DNA of 40,422 nucleotides from Halodesulfovibrio spirochaetisodalis (GTDB lineage Bacteria > Desulfobacterota > Desulfovibrionia > Desulfovibrionales > Desulfovibrionaceae), in contig NZ_JXMS01000034.1 of the NCBI RefSeq assembly GCF_001672295.1, forward strand, positions 1 to 40,422, given 5' to 3'. The notes below the pieces were generated by a model, which ran no database searches, had not been told where the DNA came from, and saw only the letters and a program-made list of their open reading frames with translations. Positions 8,073 through 16,149 of this stretch are shown one piece after another. The stretch's first letter is position 1. Each line of letters begins with the position of its first letter. Position numbers and translations under genes: made by a program.

Positions 8073-8291
8073 ATGAAAGATCAGTGGTGTGATGAACTGC
8101 TTTCCGACCCGAGCGGTCATGGATTGAAAGTTGTCACAGACAAGATCGCTTCGATCCGCTTTGAAGTGAAGCGCGAAATGGACAAGGGACTGGCTCCTGA
8201 TGAGTTTGAAGGCGCACAACGTCTTCTTCAGGCTCTGGAATCAGCAGATGAAATTGCAAATGGTTACTGGAACAACATGCACCAGTCATAG
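8073..8291 (+). CDS. yscE: YscE-like needle co-chaperone
   Basis: A 72-residue helical protein lying between sctD and the needle gene, exactly where yscE sits in the Yersinia order yscD-E-F-G. YscE (about 66 residues) binds YscG, and the pair caps the needle subunit to stop it polymerising in the cytoplasm. The second helix (ALESADEIANGYW) resembles the matching ALESA-containing helix of YscE. Similarity is short and low-complexity, so position and size are the main support. A CAGGAGA site precedes ATG 8073. Confidence 0.7.
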   Translation: MKDQWCDELLSDPSGHGLKVVTDKIASIRFEVKREMDKGLAPDEFEGAQRLLQALESADEIANGYWNNMHQS

Positions 8292-8310
8292 GTGAGATAA
8301 GGAGAAGAAT

Positions 8311-8544
8311 ATGTCTTTAGATATTAACACCATGTTCTCCCAGAATTTAGGGAAAATTGAAGACGCCGGAGCAACTCTGCAGAAAAAAATGCAGGACACT
8401 CTTAAGCAGGGGAAAATCAACCCGCAGAAGATGCTCGCATTGCAGTTTGAAATGGGCCAGTACAACAACCTCGTGCAGGCGACTTCAACCATGACAAAGT
8501 CTATTACAGACACAGCAAAGTCTGTAATCCAGCGCACAGGTTAG
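8311..8544 (+). CDS. sctF: Needle subunit SctF (YscF-like)
   Basis: A 77-residue needle protein, the usual size for YscF/PscF/MxiH. It forms two helices around a Pro-containing turn (NPQK, residues 37-40), followed by the conserved C-terminal polymerisation helix with LQFEMGQYNN (44-53) and an amphipathic end. Subunits are exported and assemble into the hollow extracellular needle. It is flanked by its predicted YscE-like and YscG-like chaperones. The MGQYNN motif recurs in the protein encoded at 1259. Confidence 0.93.
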   Translation: MSLDINTMFSQNLGKIEDAGATLQKKMQDTLKQGKINPQKMLALQFEMGQYNNLVQATSTMTKSITDTAKSVIQRTG

Positions 8545-8548
8545 TCTG

Positions 8549-8923
8549 ATGTTACAGGCAGACTCTAAACGAGTATTAAAGGACATTGCTTTTTTAGGCG
8601 CTCAGTCCGGATTCATTGCGCAGGCTCGTGATATCTTTTCTGCCCTTGGTGAAGAGGATGAAGCGTGTGCATTGGGGATGGCTCTTACCCACATTGGTGT
8701 AGGAGAATATGAGGCTGCCCACGAAAAGCTCCAGAAGCTTCTTGAAGCAAATTCAGAAAACTGGGATGCCGCTGCATTTAAGTGCATGGCATATGTTCTT
8801 GAAGAAAAACATAACGATGCCGCAGAACTTGGTAACAAAGTGCTTGCACATGCTCCGGAGAGCAGCGCAGCCACTATGGTTAAAGAAGTTGCTGCTGCTT
8901 CATCACTCTCTTTGAACAGCTAG
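8549..8923 (+). CDS. yscG: YscG-like TPR chaperone of the needle subunit
   Basis: A 124-residue helical-repeat protein with TPR-like features (ALGMALTHIGVGEYEAAHEKL; AAFKCMAYVLEEK). YscG/PscG is about 115 residues, adopts a TPR-like fold and cradles the needle subunit together with YscE. It starts four bases after the sctF stop codon, so translation is probably coupled. The D-E-F-G gene order supports the call strongly. Confidence 0.8.
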   Translation: MLQADSKRVLKDIAFLGAQSGFIAQARDIFSALGEEDEACALGMALTHIGVGEYEAAHEKLQKLLEANSENWDAAAFKCMAYVLEEKHNDAAELGNKVLAHAPESSAATMVKEVAAASSLSLNS

Positions 8924-8953
8924 CCTGAGTAAAGAGAGCATCGGGGATTTGAT

Positions 8954-9571
8954 GTGGTAGATATTGCATCCATAGCTGTAAAGCTCACAGAACTTGTGTC
9001 CAGCACAGGAGGGACGGTTCCGTCCGGTTCTCCTGATCCGGCACTGGTTCGTGAATTTCAGGAAGCTCTGGCGGGGTCAGGAAATGAATCATCAGCATCT
9101 GGTGTTGAAGGGTTCGGGGAAAAGAGTACTGACTCGACTGGAGAGGAGCATTTCTACTCAGCATCGGGAGGTGAGGAAGTCGGCCGTACTTCACCTGCCG
9201 ATGCCACAGACCCCTCTGCAATAAGGTTTGATGAACGCGTGGAAGGTGCGGGTACTGTTCAGGAACACACTGCTGTTGAGGGGAATCAGGCAGTGGAAAA
9301 GACACAGGATGTCTGGGATGTTCAGAGTAGATTATTACGTGCACAAACTGAACATGCTTCATTTGTCCAAAGTACTTCATCACCATTGCACGACGTAAAG
9401 AGTGCCCTTGCGCAGGCTATGTCAGATATGACAACGAAAGGTGCGTTAGCCCCGCAGGACTTATTACGTATTCAAAATTTAACCGGCATGCTGCAGCAGG
9501 AAATTTTACAGATGTCCCGAGTCAATAAGTCAGTTCAGGACACTGTGGCTTCAGTTACCAAAGCACAATAA
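8954..9571 (+). CDS. sctI: Inner rod/adaptor protein SctI (YscI-like)
   Basis: A 205-residue protein whose last 60 residues carry the YscI-type helix (DLLRIQNLTGML, then VNKSVQDTVASVTKAQ). SctI links the SctR/S/T export gate to the needle and acts in substrate switching. The N-terminal two thirds are Ser/Gly/Glu-rich and look disordered, making the protein much longer than YscI (about 115 residues). The start is GTG at 8954 with a GGGG-rich site upstream. It precedes sctJ, as in Yersinia (yscH is absent). Confidence 0.85.
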   Translation: MVDIASIAVKLTELVSSTGGTVPSGSPDPALVREFQEALAGSGNESSASGVEGFGEKSTDSTGEEHFYSASGGEEVGRTSPADATDPSAIRFDERVEGAGTVQEHTAVEGNQAVEKTQDVWDVQSRLLRAQTEHASFVQSTSSPLHDVKSALAQAMSDMTTKGALAPQDLLRIQNLTGMLQQEILQMSRVNKSVQDTVASVTKAQ

Positions 9572-9586
9572 AATAAAGACACACTT

Positions 9587-10372
9587 ATGAGACAACAATC
9601 TATGCGGTTTTACTCCGGTATTGTCGTATTGCTGTTCTGCCTTCTTGCCACCGGATGTAACTCCACGTCGTTGTATTCCGGTCTGGGCGAAAAAGAAGCA
9701 AACGTAATGCTGAGCGTATTGCTGGAGCAGGGCTTCAAAGCAGAGAAAATATCTTCCGGCAAAAAAGGCTTTGCCATCACAGTGGGGCGAGATGAAGTTG
9801 TTGGTGCGCTGCGTGTGCTGGAATCTGAAAACCTGCCGCGTAAGAAATTTGAATCTCTGGGAACAGTCTTTTCCAGCGAGGGATTGATCAGCTCTCCGTT
9901 ACAGGAAAAGGCTCGCTTTGCATATGCACTCTCGCAGGAGCTTTCAGAGACATGCAGCTCTATCGACGGTGTGCTTACCGCCCGAGTTCATGTGGTGCTC
10001 GAAGAAGCAAAAGAAATGGGTGAAAAGCCTGTTCCTGCTTCAGCAGCAGTCCTTATCCGGTATGTAAGTAGTTTTGATATTGAAAGCAGCGTGGTGCGGA
10101 TTCGTAAACTGGTTGCGCAGAGTGTACCCGGTTTATCCTACGATAATGTCAGTGTGGCATTGTTCCCGATTCGCGAAGCTGTTTCACTTCCTGCACCCAA
10201 AAAGGATGTAGAGATTGCAGGTGTTGCTGTAAACCGCAATTCGATTTCTTCATTCTGGATGCTGCTCGCAGGAGGAATTGCCGGAGGAATACTGATCGGC
10301 TTTGCCGCGATGCTGGCACTTCGTAAGCGTACTCAGCAAAAAGAAGCTGCTGCTGAGAACGAGGAACGCTGA
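9587..10372 (+). CDS. sctJ: Inner-membrane ring lipoprotein SctJ (YscJ-like)
   Basis: A 261-residue YscJ/MxiJ/FliF-family lipoprotein. The signal peptide ends in a lipobox with Cys24 (LATGC). The periplasmic ring-building domains follow, and a C-terminal transmembrane helix lies at about residues 226-246 before a short basic/acidic cytoplasmic tail. The hallmark segment SLYSGLGEKEANVML follows the lipobox and is nearly diagnostic. The stop codon overlaps the start of the next gene by one base (TGATG), implying coupled translation. Confidence 0.95.
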   Translation: MRQQSMRFYSGIVVLLFCLLATGCNSTSLYSGLGEKEANVMLSVLLEQGFKAEKISSGKKGFAITVGRDEVVGALRVLESENLPRKKFESLGTVFSSEGLISSPLQEKARFAYALSQELSETCSSIDGVLTARVHVVLEEAKEMGEKPVPASAAVLIRYVSSFDIESSVVRIRKLVAQSVPGLSYDNVSVALFPIREAVSLPAPKKDVEIAGVAVNRNSISSFWMLLAGGIAGGILIGFAAMLALRKRTQQKEAAAENEER

Positions 10373-11145
10373 TGACCGGCGGGGGATCTCTTTCCGGAGA
10401 AAGCTTTACCAGAATAGTTCGTTTTAACAGACCAGCCATAGAAGATATTCATACAGACCACATTCTTGATGTGTCTCTGGATGGCTGGGGAGAAGCGACC
10501 AGTCCTTACGTTCAGTCAGAAATGGCAAAATATCTGTTGGCGGTAACAGATGATCCTGCTCCAGAAGTTTTCCATAATTCTTTTGTAACTGCACAACAGC
10601 GGCTGGCGTTACTGGAAGGTGACGAGCTTGTTCGATTAGCGCTCCTTACCGGTCTTACGTTGTATGCAGGTCGTGTCTGTAAGGTTGTTCAACAACAGCA
10701 GGTCATAGAGCTCATCGAAACGTTTGGACGGGATGCACTGGTGTGTACGCATCGAAAACTTCGTTTCTTAAGTGGGAAAAGCGCGGAACTGATGACATCA
10801 GAGCCGGCATTCCAGAGGCTGACCGCAATGTTACCGGCTCCTGATGATGAGCAATATGCAGCAACTTTGTGCAATGCTGTGAATGCCGCAGGGATCGGGA
10901 TTATAACCGTTTTTTTACGGATGCATCCGGAAGACGTTTACCACCGTATAGCGATACGGCTTCCACAGCTTTGGAAAGAAGCTGTTTCTGGTGATGCGGA
11001 TGAATCGTCGGACTTGTACGTGCAAATGGTGCGTCAGGCAGGTGCGTTAGAGCTTTCCGAACAGCAAGTGCGGCGCTGCTGGGGGATGCTGATTCGGATA
11101 ATGAAACAGGAGATGAGCCACGTATGGCAAAACCTTTTCGTATAG
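10372..11145 (+). CDS. sctK: Sorting-platform protein SctK (YscK-like)
   Basis: A 257-residue cytoplasmic protein located between sctJ and sctL, the place of yscK. SctK proteins join the SctQ pods of the sorting platform to the cytoplasmic face of SctD. The family is poorly conserved: visible features are a helical body and the basic motif HRKLRFL with conserved tryptophans near the C-terminus. It overlaps sctJ by one base and the next gene by 22 bases. The call relies on position and length (YscK is about 209 residues). Confidence 0.8.
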   Translation: MTGGGSLSGESFTRIVRFNRPAIEDIHTDHILDVSLDGWGEATSPYVQSEMAKYLLAVTDDPAPEVFHNSFVTAQQRLALLEGDELVRLALLTGLTLYAGRVCKVVQQQQVIELIETFGRDALVCTHRKLRFLSGKSAELMTSEPAFQRLTAMLPAPDDEQYAATLCNAVNAAGIGIITVFLRMHPEDVYHRIAIRLPQLWKEAVSGDADESSDLYVQMVRQAGALELSEQQVRRCWGMLIRIMKQEMSHVWQNLFV

Positions 11146-11744
11146 TACACAGCTCATTGAGTATTCCTTCTGATGTCAAAATTCTTCGTGCAGCGGAGTA
11201 TGCATCGTTCCTTGAAGCTGAAGATATTCTGCAGGCTGCCAAGGATCGTGCAGAAGAAATTATTACGTCTTCGGAAGCAGCTTTTGAACAGGCAAGGCAG
11301 CGGGGGTATGAGGACGGTCTTGAAGAGGGCAAGCTGGAACACTCTGAAAAGATTATGGACACACTTTTTGAAAGCATTGCCTTTGTAGAGCGTCTTGAGC
11401 ATGCCTCGGTAGAACTTGTACAGCATGCTGTGGACAAAGTGATTGCAGATATTCCGCCTGAAGAACGGATTGTTTCCATTGTAAAGAAAGGGCTGGGGCA
11501 TATTCAGAATGAAAGTGCAGTGACCATTAAGGTCAGCCTTTCTGAGGTGGAGTATGTACAGAATGCCTTGACCGAGCTTGGAGCAACATTCCCGGCAATG
11601 ACACTGGATATCCACGGGGATAAACGTCTGCAAGACGGTGACTGCCTGCTGGAGACTGTGATGGGCATTGTGGACTGCAAGCTCTCAACGCAGCTTAAAG
11701 CAATAAACAAGGCTCTCACTCGCAGAGTCGGGAAAGCATCGTAG
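11124..11744 (+). CDS. sctL: ATPase stator SctL (YscL/FliH-like)
   Basis: A 206-residue stator protein. The N-terminal half is a long charged coiled coil rich in Ala/Glu with the FliH-like segment [15 protein letters not shown]; the C-terminal domain resembles V/F-ATPase subunit E/delta. It dimerises, holds the SctN ATPase and tethers it to SctQ. It overlaps sctK by 22 bases and ends one base before sctN. Confidence 0.92.
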   Translation: MAKPFRIVHSSLSIPSDVKILRAAEYASFLEAEDILQAAKDRAEEIITSSEAAFEQARQRGYEDGLEEGKLEHSEKIMDTLFESIAFVERLEHASVELVQHAVDKVIADIPPEERIVSIVKKGLGHIQNESAVTIKVSLSEVEYVQNALTELGATFPAMTLDIHGDKRLQDGDCLLETVMGIVDCKLSTQLKAINKALTRRVGKAS

Positions 11745-11745
11745 C

Positions 11746-13065
11746 ATGGCTTTTGATTACATTATCGACGCGATGCAGGAAGGTATTGCAAATTTGAATA
11801 CGGTTGAAGTCCGTGGAAGGGTTGAGGCTGTTGTCGGAACTATTATCCATGCCGTTGTTCCGGGAGCCAAAGTTGGTGAGCTTTGTCTGCTGCGTAACCC
11901 TTGGGACAACTGGACTGTGTCTGCAGAAGTTGTGGGTATTTCCGGTACAACAGCGTTGCTGACCCCGCTGGGAAGTTTGCAGGGAGTTTCCACTGCAACA
12001 GAGGTTATCCACACAGGTCAGGTGCATTCGGTTTCCGTGGGACCTGACTTGCTGGGAAGAGTTCTTGACGGACTTGGACAACCATTGGACGGGAAGCCGG
12101 CGTTGAGTGGGGCAGAAACATACCCTGTATATGCTGAACCACCTAGCCCTATGGATCGTAAGATTATTGAAAAGCCAATTTCCTTGGGTTTGCGGGCACT
12201 GGATGGAATTCTCACCTGCGGTGAAGGTCAGCGAATGGGGATTTTCGCGGCAGCAGGTGGTGGTAAAAGTACCTTACTTGCATCACTGGTAAAAGGTGCG
12301 GATGTCGATGTTACCGTCTTGGCGCTGATTGGTGAACGTGGTCGTGAGGTTCGTGAGTTTATCGAGCACGATCTGGGGCCGGAAGGGCTGGCAAAAAGCG
12401 TCCTCGTTGTTTCAACCTCGGACAGGGCATCTATGGAGCGTCTTAAAGCGTCATATGTTGCCACTGCTATTGCAGAATATTTTAGAGATCAGGGGAAGCG
12501 CGTGCTGCTGCTCATGGACTCTGTAACACGATTTGGCAGGGCGCTGCGAGAAATCGGTCTGGCTGCGGGTGAGCCGCCTACACGGCGCGGGTATCCGCCA
12601 TCAGTGTTTTCCAGTCTTCCTCAGCTTATGGAACGTGCCGGTAACTCGGATAAAGGCTCGATTACAGCTCTGTATACAGTGCTTGTGGAAGGGGATGACA
12701 TGACAGAGCCGATAGCGGATGAAACCCGTTCGATTCTGGATGGTCATATTGTTCTTTCCAGAAAGCTTGCAGCGCAGAACCATTATCCTGCCATTGATAT
12801 TTTGGCCAGCGTGAGTCGTGTGATGAACGCCATTGCCGAACCTGAGCACAAAGAAGCAGCGCAAGAATTGCGTAAGCTGCTTGCAAAATATGATGAAGTG
12901 GAATTGTTACTGCGCATCGGTGAATACCAGAAAGGGAATGATGCTGATGCAGACAGAGCTGTTGAGTCCATTGATGAATTGCGGAGCTTTTTGCAGCAGG
13001 GACTGGCAGAGTTTTCCACATTTGAAGAAACATTAGACGCGTTGAAAGCGGTTGTAGCTGCATAA
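11746..13065 (+). CDS. sctN: Export ATPase SctN (YscN-like)
   Basis: A 439-residue hexameric ATPase at the injectisome base that unloads chaperones and unfolds substrates. The Walker A loop is AAAGGGKST (168-176, Lys174), the catalytic Glu lies in GERGR (Glu197), and Walker B is RVLLLMD (Asp258). The beta-barrel N-domain and a C-terminal helical domain complete the F1-beta-like plan. Length and motifs match YscN, SsaN and FliI throughout, with no missing residue. Confidence 0.97.
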   Translation: MAFDYIIDAMQEGIANLNTVEVRGRVEAVVGTIIHAVVPGAKVGELCLLRNPWDNWTVSAEVVGISGTTALLTPLGSLQGVSTATEVIHTGQVHSVSVGPDLLGRVLDGLGQPLDGKPALSGAETYPVYAEPPSPMDRKIIEKPISLGLRALDGILTCGEGQRMGIFAAAGGGKSTLLASLVKGADVDVTVLALIGERGREVREFIEHDLGPEGLAKSVLVVSTSDRASMERLKASYVATAIAEYFRDQGKRVLLLMDSVTRFGRALREIGLAAGEPPTRRGYPPSVFSSLPQLMERAGNSDKGSITALYTVLVEGDDMTEPIADETRSILDGHIVLSRKLAAQNHYPAIDILASVSRVMNAIAEPEHKEAAQELRKLLAKYDEVELLLRIGEYQKGNDADADRAVESIDELRSFLQQGLAEFSTFEETLDALKAVVAA

Positions 13066-13071
13066 TTCGAT

Positions 13072-13557
13072 ATGCCTTCGTATCCTTTGGAAGATATTTT
13101 GCGGTTTCGTAACCAGCGGGCTGACGCAGCACAACGTCAGGCTCTGGTCGCACTTCGGGAAGAACTGCAAGCTGCTGACGAGCTGGAAGCAGCAAAAGAA
13201 CGACTCGAAGAATACAAGCGATGGCGGGTTGAAGAAATTGAAAACCGCTATGCTGTGTTTTTACAAGAAGAGACCACAAAAAGCGGTATTGAGAGTTTTT
13301 ATGAAGGGATTAAATCTCTGGAGCTTCGAGAATTGGAGCTGGGGGACGAAATACTCCGTGCCGAGAAAAAATTACAGGATGCCAAGGCATATACCCTGAA
13401 ATGTAAGGAAGAGGCGATGCTGGCGCAGAAAGCTACCATGAAACTGGATTTGCATAAACAGGAATGGGTAGCTGAGGCACAGGAAAAAGCCCGTCAGGAA
13501 GAGGAAAAGGAGCTTGAAGAGCTGGCTTCCTCTTCACGGAAGTTATTCACTAAATAG
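13072..13557 (+). CDS. sctO: ATPase stalk protein SctO (YscO-like)
   Basis: A 161-residue protein that is almost wholly a charged coiled-coil hairpin (RNQRADAAQRQALVALREEL and onwards), as in YscO and FliJ. It would insert as the central stalk of the SctN hexamer and contact SctV. It starts six bases after sctN. Length equals YscO (about 154 residues). Coiled-coil character alone is not specific, but position between sctN and sctP is. Confidence 0.88.
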   Translation: MPSYPLEDILRFRNQRADAAQRQALVALREELQAADELEAAKERLEEYKRWRVEEIENRYAVFLQEETTKSGIESFYEGIKSLELRELELGDEILRAEKKLQDAKAYTLKCKEEAMLAQKATMKLDLHKQEWVAEAQEKARQEEEKELEELASSSRKLFTK

Positions 13558-13568
13558 GAGTTATTTCT

Positions 13569-14300
13569 ATGGCTGTTACACCATCAGCTTCTTCTTCTTT
13601 CTCTGCACCAGCAGGGCAGGAATATAAACAGGCCGAGACAAAGGCCGGACAAGGCCGTGCTCAAGAGAGTGCACATAAAACTCAGACCACGAAGCAGGAA
13701 AAGATCACAGGTAACAATCGGTCTGCTGGAAAAGCATCCGGTATGGAAAAAGCGCCGAGTGGTGCCGCTGTGGATGAGTTTGTGGCTGCATTAAAAGGGA
13801 ATAGCGACAAAGGCTCCGAGAAGGGTTCTGATCAGGGTGATAGTCGTAAACAGGACTCACCGTCAGATTTGTTTGCAGGCATGGGCGATGCAATTCTTTC
13901 TTCCCGCATGGGAGGGCAGCAGCCGCAGGTAGCAAACAACCAGATTCAAACTCCTCAAGGTGAAGCACAGGTGAAACTCACTTCAGAAATGCAGAATGTT
14001 GCGCAGCAGATTTTAGTCAGCGCTCCAAAGCATGGAGGACAGAGTGAAGTTATTATCCGTCTCGAGCATAGCTCATTGCCAGATACTGCTGTGAAGATTG
14101 CCTATGAACCGTCCGGCTTGGTTGTCAAATTTAATACACAGAACGTCAATGCTCACCAGACACTGGTTGAGAACCAGTTAGGGCTTAAAGAGCGGCTTGA
14201 AACGGATAACCCGGGAGTGCGGGTTGTGGTGAATGATCAGACAGCATCAGATGGCCGTTCCAAAGGGCTGCTGAACTTTGATCAGGAAGAGGATGAATAG
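13569..14300 (+). CDS. sctP: Needle-length ruler SctP (YscP-like)
   Basis: A 243-residue protein with a polar, disordered, Lys/Ser/Gln-rich N-terminal region and a folded C-terminal T3S4/FliK-like domain at about residues 145-235, with hydrophobic strands (SEVIIRLEHSSLP) and the motif NAHQTLVENQLGLKERL. SctP is secreted, measures needle length and triggers the substrate switch through SctU. It is much shorter than YscP (about 515 residues), suggesting a short needle if the ruler model holds. Its stop overlaps the start of sctQ. Confidence 0.85.
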   Translation: MAVTPSASSSFSAPAGQEYKQAETKAGQGRAQESAHKTQTTKQEKITGNNRSAGKASGMEKAPSGAAVDEFVAALKGNSDKGSEKGSDQGDSRKQDSPSDLFAGMGDAILSSRMGGQQPQVANNQIQTPQGEAQVKLTSEMQNVAQQILVSAPKHGGQSEVIIRLEHSSLPDTAVKIAYEPSGLVVKFNTQNVNAHQTLVENQLGLKERLETDNPGVRVVVNDQTASDGRSKGLLNFDQEEDE

Positions 14301-15450
14301 ATCTGTGTCAAATGAATTACGTAGCGCTGACGTTGCTGTATTGGCGATGCCGAAATGTTCGCATGCTCAAGCTCTTCTGTCGCATCGGATTGCGAAGGAT
14401 GTAGTTTTTGCGTTGCCGGACATGCACTGTCTGGCTGATTTAAAAGGCATGGTGCGGTGTTCTGAGCCGGAAAAAGAGCCTGATGCTGCTTTGATTATGA
14501 CTCTTCTGCTCGGTAGCGAGCGGGTTCAAGTTGCATGGCAGAGCATTGCATTATTTGCAGAGCAGGCTGGCACAACACATGGTGCAACCTTTTTAGACTT
14601 ACCAGAACAGCTGCAGAATATCGCAGCAGCGCAAAGTGTTGAACCGTTATTGCAGATTCTCGGACAGGTAGTAGAACAGCCTGTTGTCGTGGAATCCATT
14701 GCTGTTGCCCAGCGTGGTGAAGCAGCAGGCGGTGAAGGTTTCGTTTCAGCCGAGATAGCAGAGCGTGCAGAAGTCTGTTCATGCATGCTCAGTATCCATC
14801 AGGAAGGAAAAGGGTGCCTTGCCGTTGCGCAGGTGACGTTTGCTGCTGATGGCGTTGCACACAATGCATTGCTTCACCTGCTTCCGCAGTCGCGGGTGGA
14901 AGAGGGAACGTCTCATGAGTTGCTCATGGAGATTTCCTGTATAGCCGGCTCGCAACGACTTACCCGTGATGAGATTGCAAGCCTTCGCAGTGGTGATGTG
15001 TTGCTTGGGGCAGGTAGTATTCAGGAAACGCAGAATGCGTTGTTCAGCCTGCGGGTAGGCACAACTCCGGTCGGAATGGCCGTAGAATGCGAACACGGGT
15101 TCGAAGTTGTTTCTTTTTCGCCGTATCCATTGGATGCAGCAGACAGTAGGGGAGAAGTTGAGATGGAAGAAGCTGTAGAGCTTGAGCATGAAATGGCAGA
15201 GCAGAGTGATGAGACGCTCGCAGACAGCATTGATACAAGCACATTGGAGCTTGAGGTTGTTTTTGAAGTAGCAAGAGCACATTTGCCGCTGGGGGAACTT
15301 GCTCAAGTGAGCAAAGGATACATTTTTACAACTGATACTTCTGTCGATGCCCCTATTTCCATCAAAGCTGGAAATAAAGAGATAGGTAAAGGCCGTCTGG
15401 TTTCTGTAGCAGATCGTGTCGGAATAGAAATTGTCGACGTTGCAGAATAG
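14293..15450 (+). CDS. sctQ: Cytoplasmic sorting-platform protein SctQ (YscQ-like)
   Basis: A 385-residue protein of the YscQ/FliN-FliM family with a C-terminal SpoA (surface presentation) domain over about the last 75 residues (LELEVVFEVARAHLPLGEL, then GKGRLVSVADRVGIEIVDV). It builds the pods beneath the basal body that load chaperone-substrate complexes. ATG 14293 is chosen because AGGA lies five bases upstream and the ATG overlaps the sctP stop (ATGAATAG); an in-frame TTG at 14278 is less likely. An internal start may also yield a short C-terminal form. Confidence 0.92.
   Translation: MNRSVSNELRSADVAVLAMPKCSHAQALLSHRIAKDVVFALPDMHCLADLKGMVRCSEPEKEPDAALIMTLLLGSERVQVAWQSIALFAEQAGTTHGATFLDLPEQLQNIAAAQSVEPLLQILGQVVEQPVVVESIAVAQRGEAAGGEGFVSAEIAERAEVCSCMLSIHQEGKGCLAVAQVTFAADGVAHNALLHLLPQSRVEEGTSHELLMEISCIAGSQRLTRDEIASLRSGDVLLGAGSIQETQNALFSLRVGTTPVGMAVECEHGFEVVSFSPYPLDAADSRGEVEMEEAVELEHEMAEQSDETLADSIDTSTLELEVVFEVARAHLPLGELAQVSKGYIFTTDTSVDAPISIKAGNKEIGKGRLVSVADRVGIEIVDVAE
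15163..15450 (+). CDS. Predicted internal translation product SctQ-C
   Basis: Inside sctQ an in-frame ATG at 15163 (codon 291) is preceded by GGGGAG at 15149-15154, eight bases upstream, a strong ribosome binding site within a coding region. The product would be 95 residues: an acidic lead followed by the complete SpoA domain. Yersinia YscQ, Salmonella SpaO and Shigella Spa33 make a comparable short form by internal initiation, which binds the full-length protein and is needed for assembly. Only the start site is seen here; production is inferred. Confidence 0.6.
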   Translation: MEEAVELEHEMAEQSDETLADSIDTSTLELEVVFEVARAHLPLGELAQVSKGYIFTTDTSVDAPISIKAGNKEIGKGRLVSVADRVGIEIVDVAE

Positions 15451-15490
15451 CCGTCAGTCTTTTTTACGATTCTAGTTTTTGGAGTTTGGT

Positions 15491-16141
15491 GTGGGAATAC
15501 AAGCAATACAAATGCTGCCGCTCATTGTTATTTTGGGCTTGGCGCCTTTCGCAATTATGATGGGCAGCACGTATGTACGCATAGTTATCGTTTTTTCGCT
15601 TGTCCGTAACGCGCTGGGTATTCAGCAGATTCCACCGGGGATGGTCATCAACGGTCTTGCTGTGATTCTGAGTGTGTTCATTATGGCACCGGTAGGAAAC
15701 TCTTGTTTGACCCTGCTGGATCAACAGAAGTTTGCGCCGAATATGCGGATGGAACAGTACATGGAAGTAGCCAAAAACGTTACTCCGCCGTTTGTAGAAT
15801 TTTTGGATAAAAACAGTTCCCCGCGTATTAAGGCCAAGCTTGTTGCCACTGCCAAACGAATCTGGCCCAAGGATATGTTTGACTCTGTTAAGGAAACCTC
15901 TCTGTTTATTGTACTGCCTGCCTTTACATTGACGGAACTGACCAAGGCTTTTCAGATAGGTTTCTTGTTGTACTTACCGTTTATCGCGATTGACTTGATT
16001 ATATCGAATATCCTTCTGGCAATGGGGATGATGATGGTGTCTCCGACAACTATCTCCCTGCCTTTTAAACTCTTGCTTTTCGTAGTGCTGGATGGATGGA
16101 TGAAGATCAGTCAGGGGCTGATGATGGGCTATACTTTGTAG
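15491..16141 (+). CDS. sctR: Export gate protein SctR (YscR-like)
   Basis: A 216-residue inner-membrane protein of the FliP/YscR family. It has four hydrophobic segments, the conserved start LGLAPFAIMMGSTYVRIVIV with RNALGIQQIPP, and the C-terminal block DLIISNILLAMGMMMVSP with LPFKLLLFVVLDGW. Five copies form the core of the export gate with SctS and SctT. GTG 15491, six bases after GGAG, is the preferred start over the upstream TTG at 15479. Confidence 0.95.
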   Translation: MGIQAIQMLPLIVILGLAPFAIMMGSTYVRIVIVFSLVRNALGIQQIPPGMVINGLAVILSVFIMAPVGNSCLTLLDQQKFAPNMRMEQYMEVAKNVTPPFVEFLDKNSSPRIKAKLVATAKRIWPKDMFDSVKETSLFIVLPAFTLTELTKAFQIGFLLYLPFIAIDLIISNILLAMGMMMVSPTTISLPFKLLLFVVLDGWMKISQGLMMGYTL

Positions 16142-16149
16142 GAGTTGTT

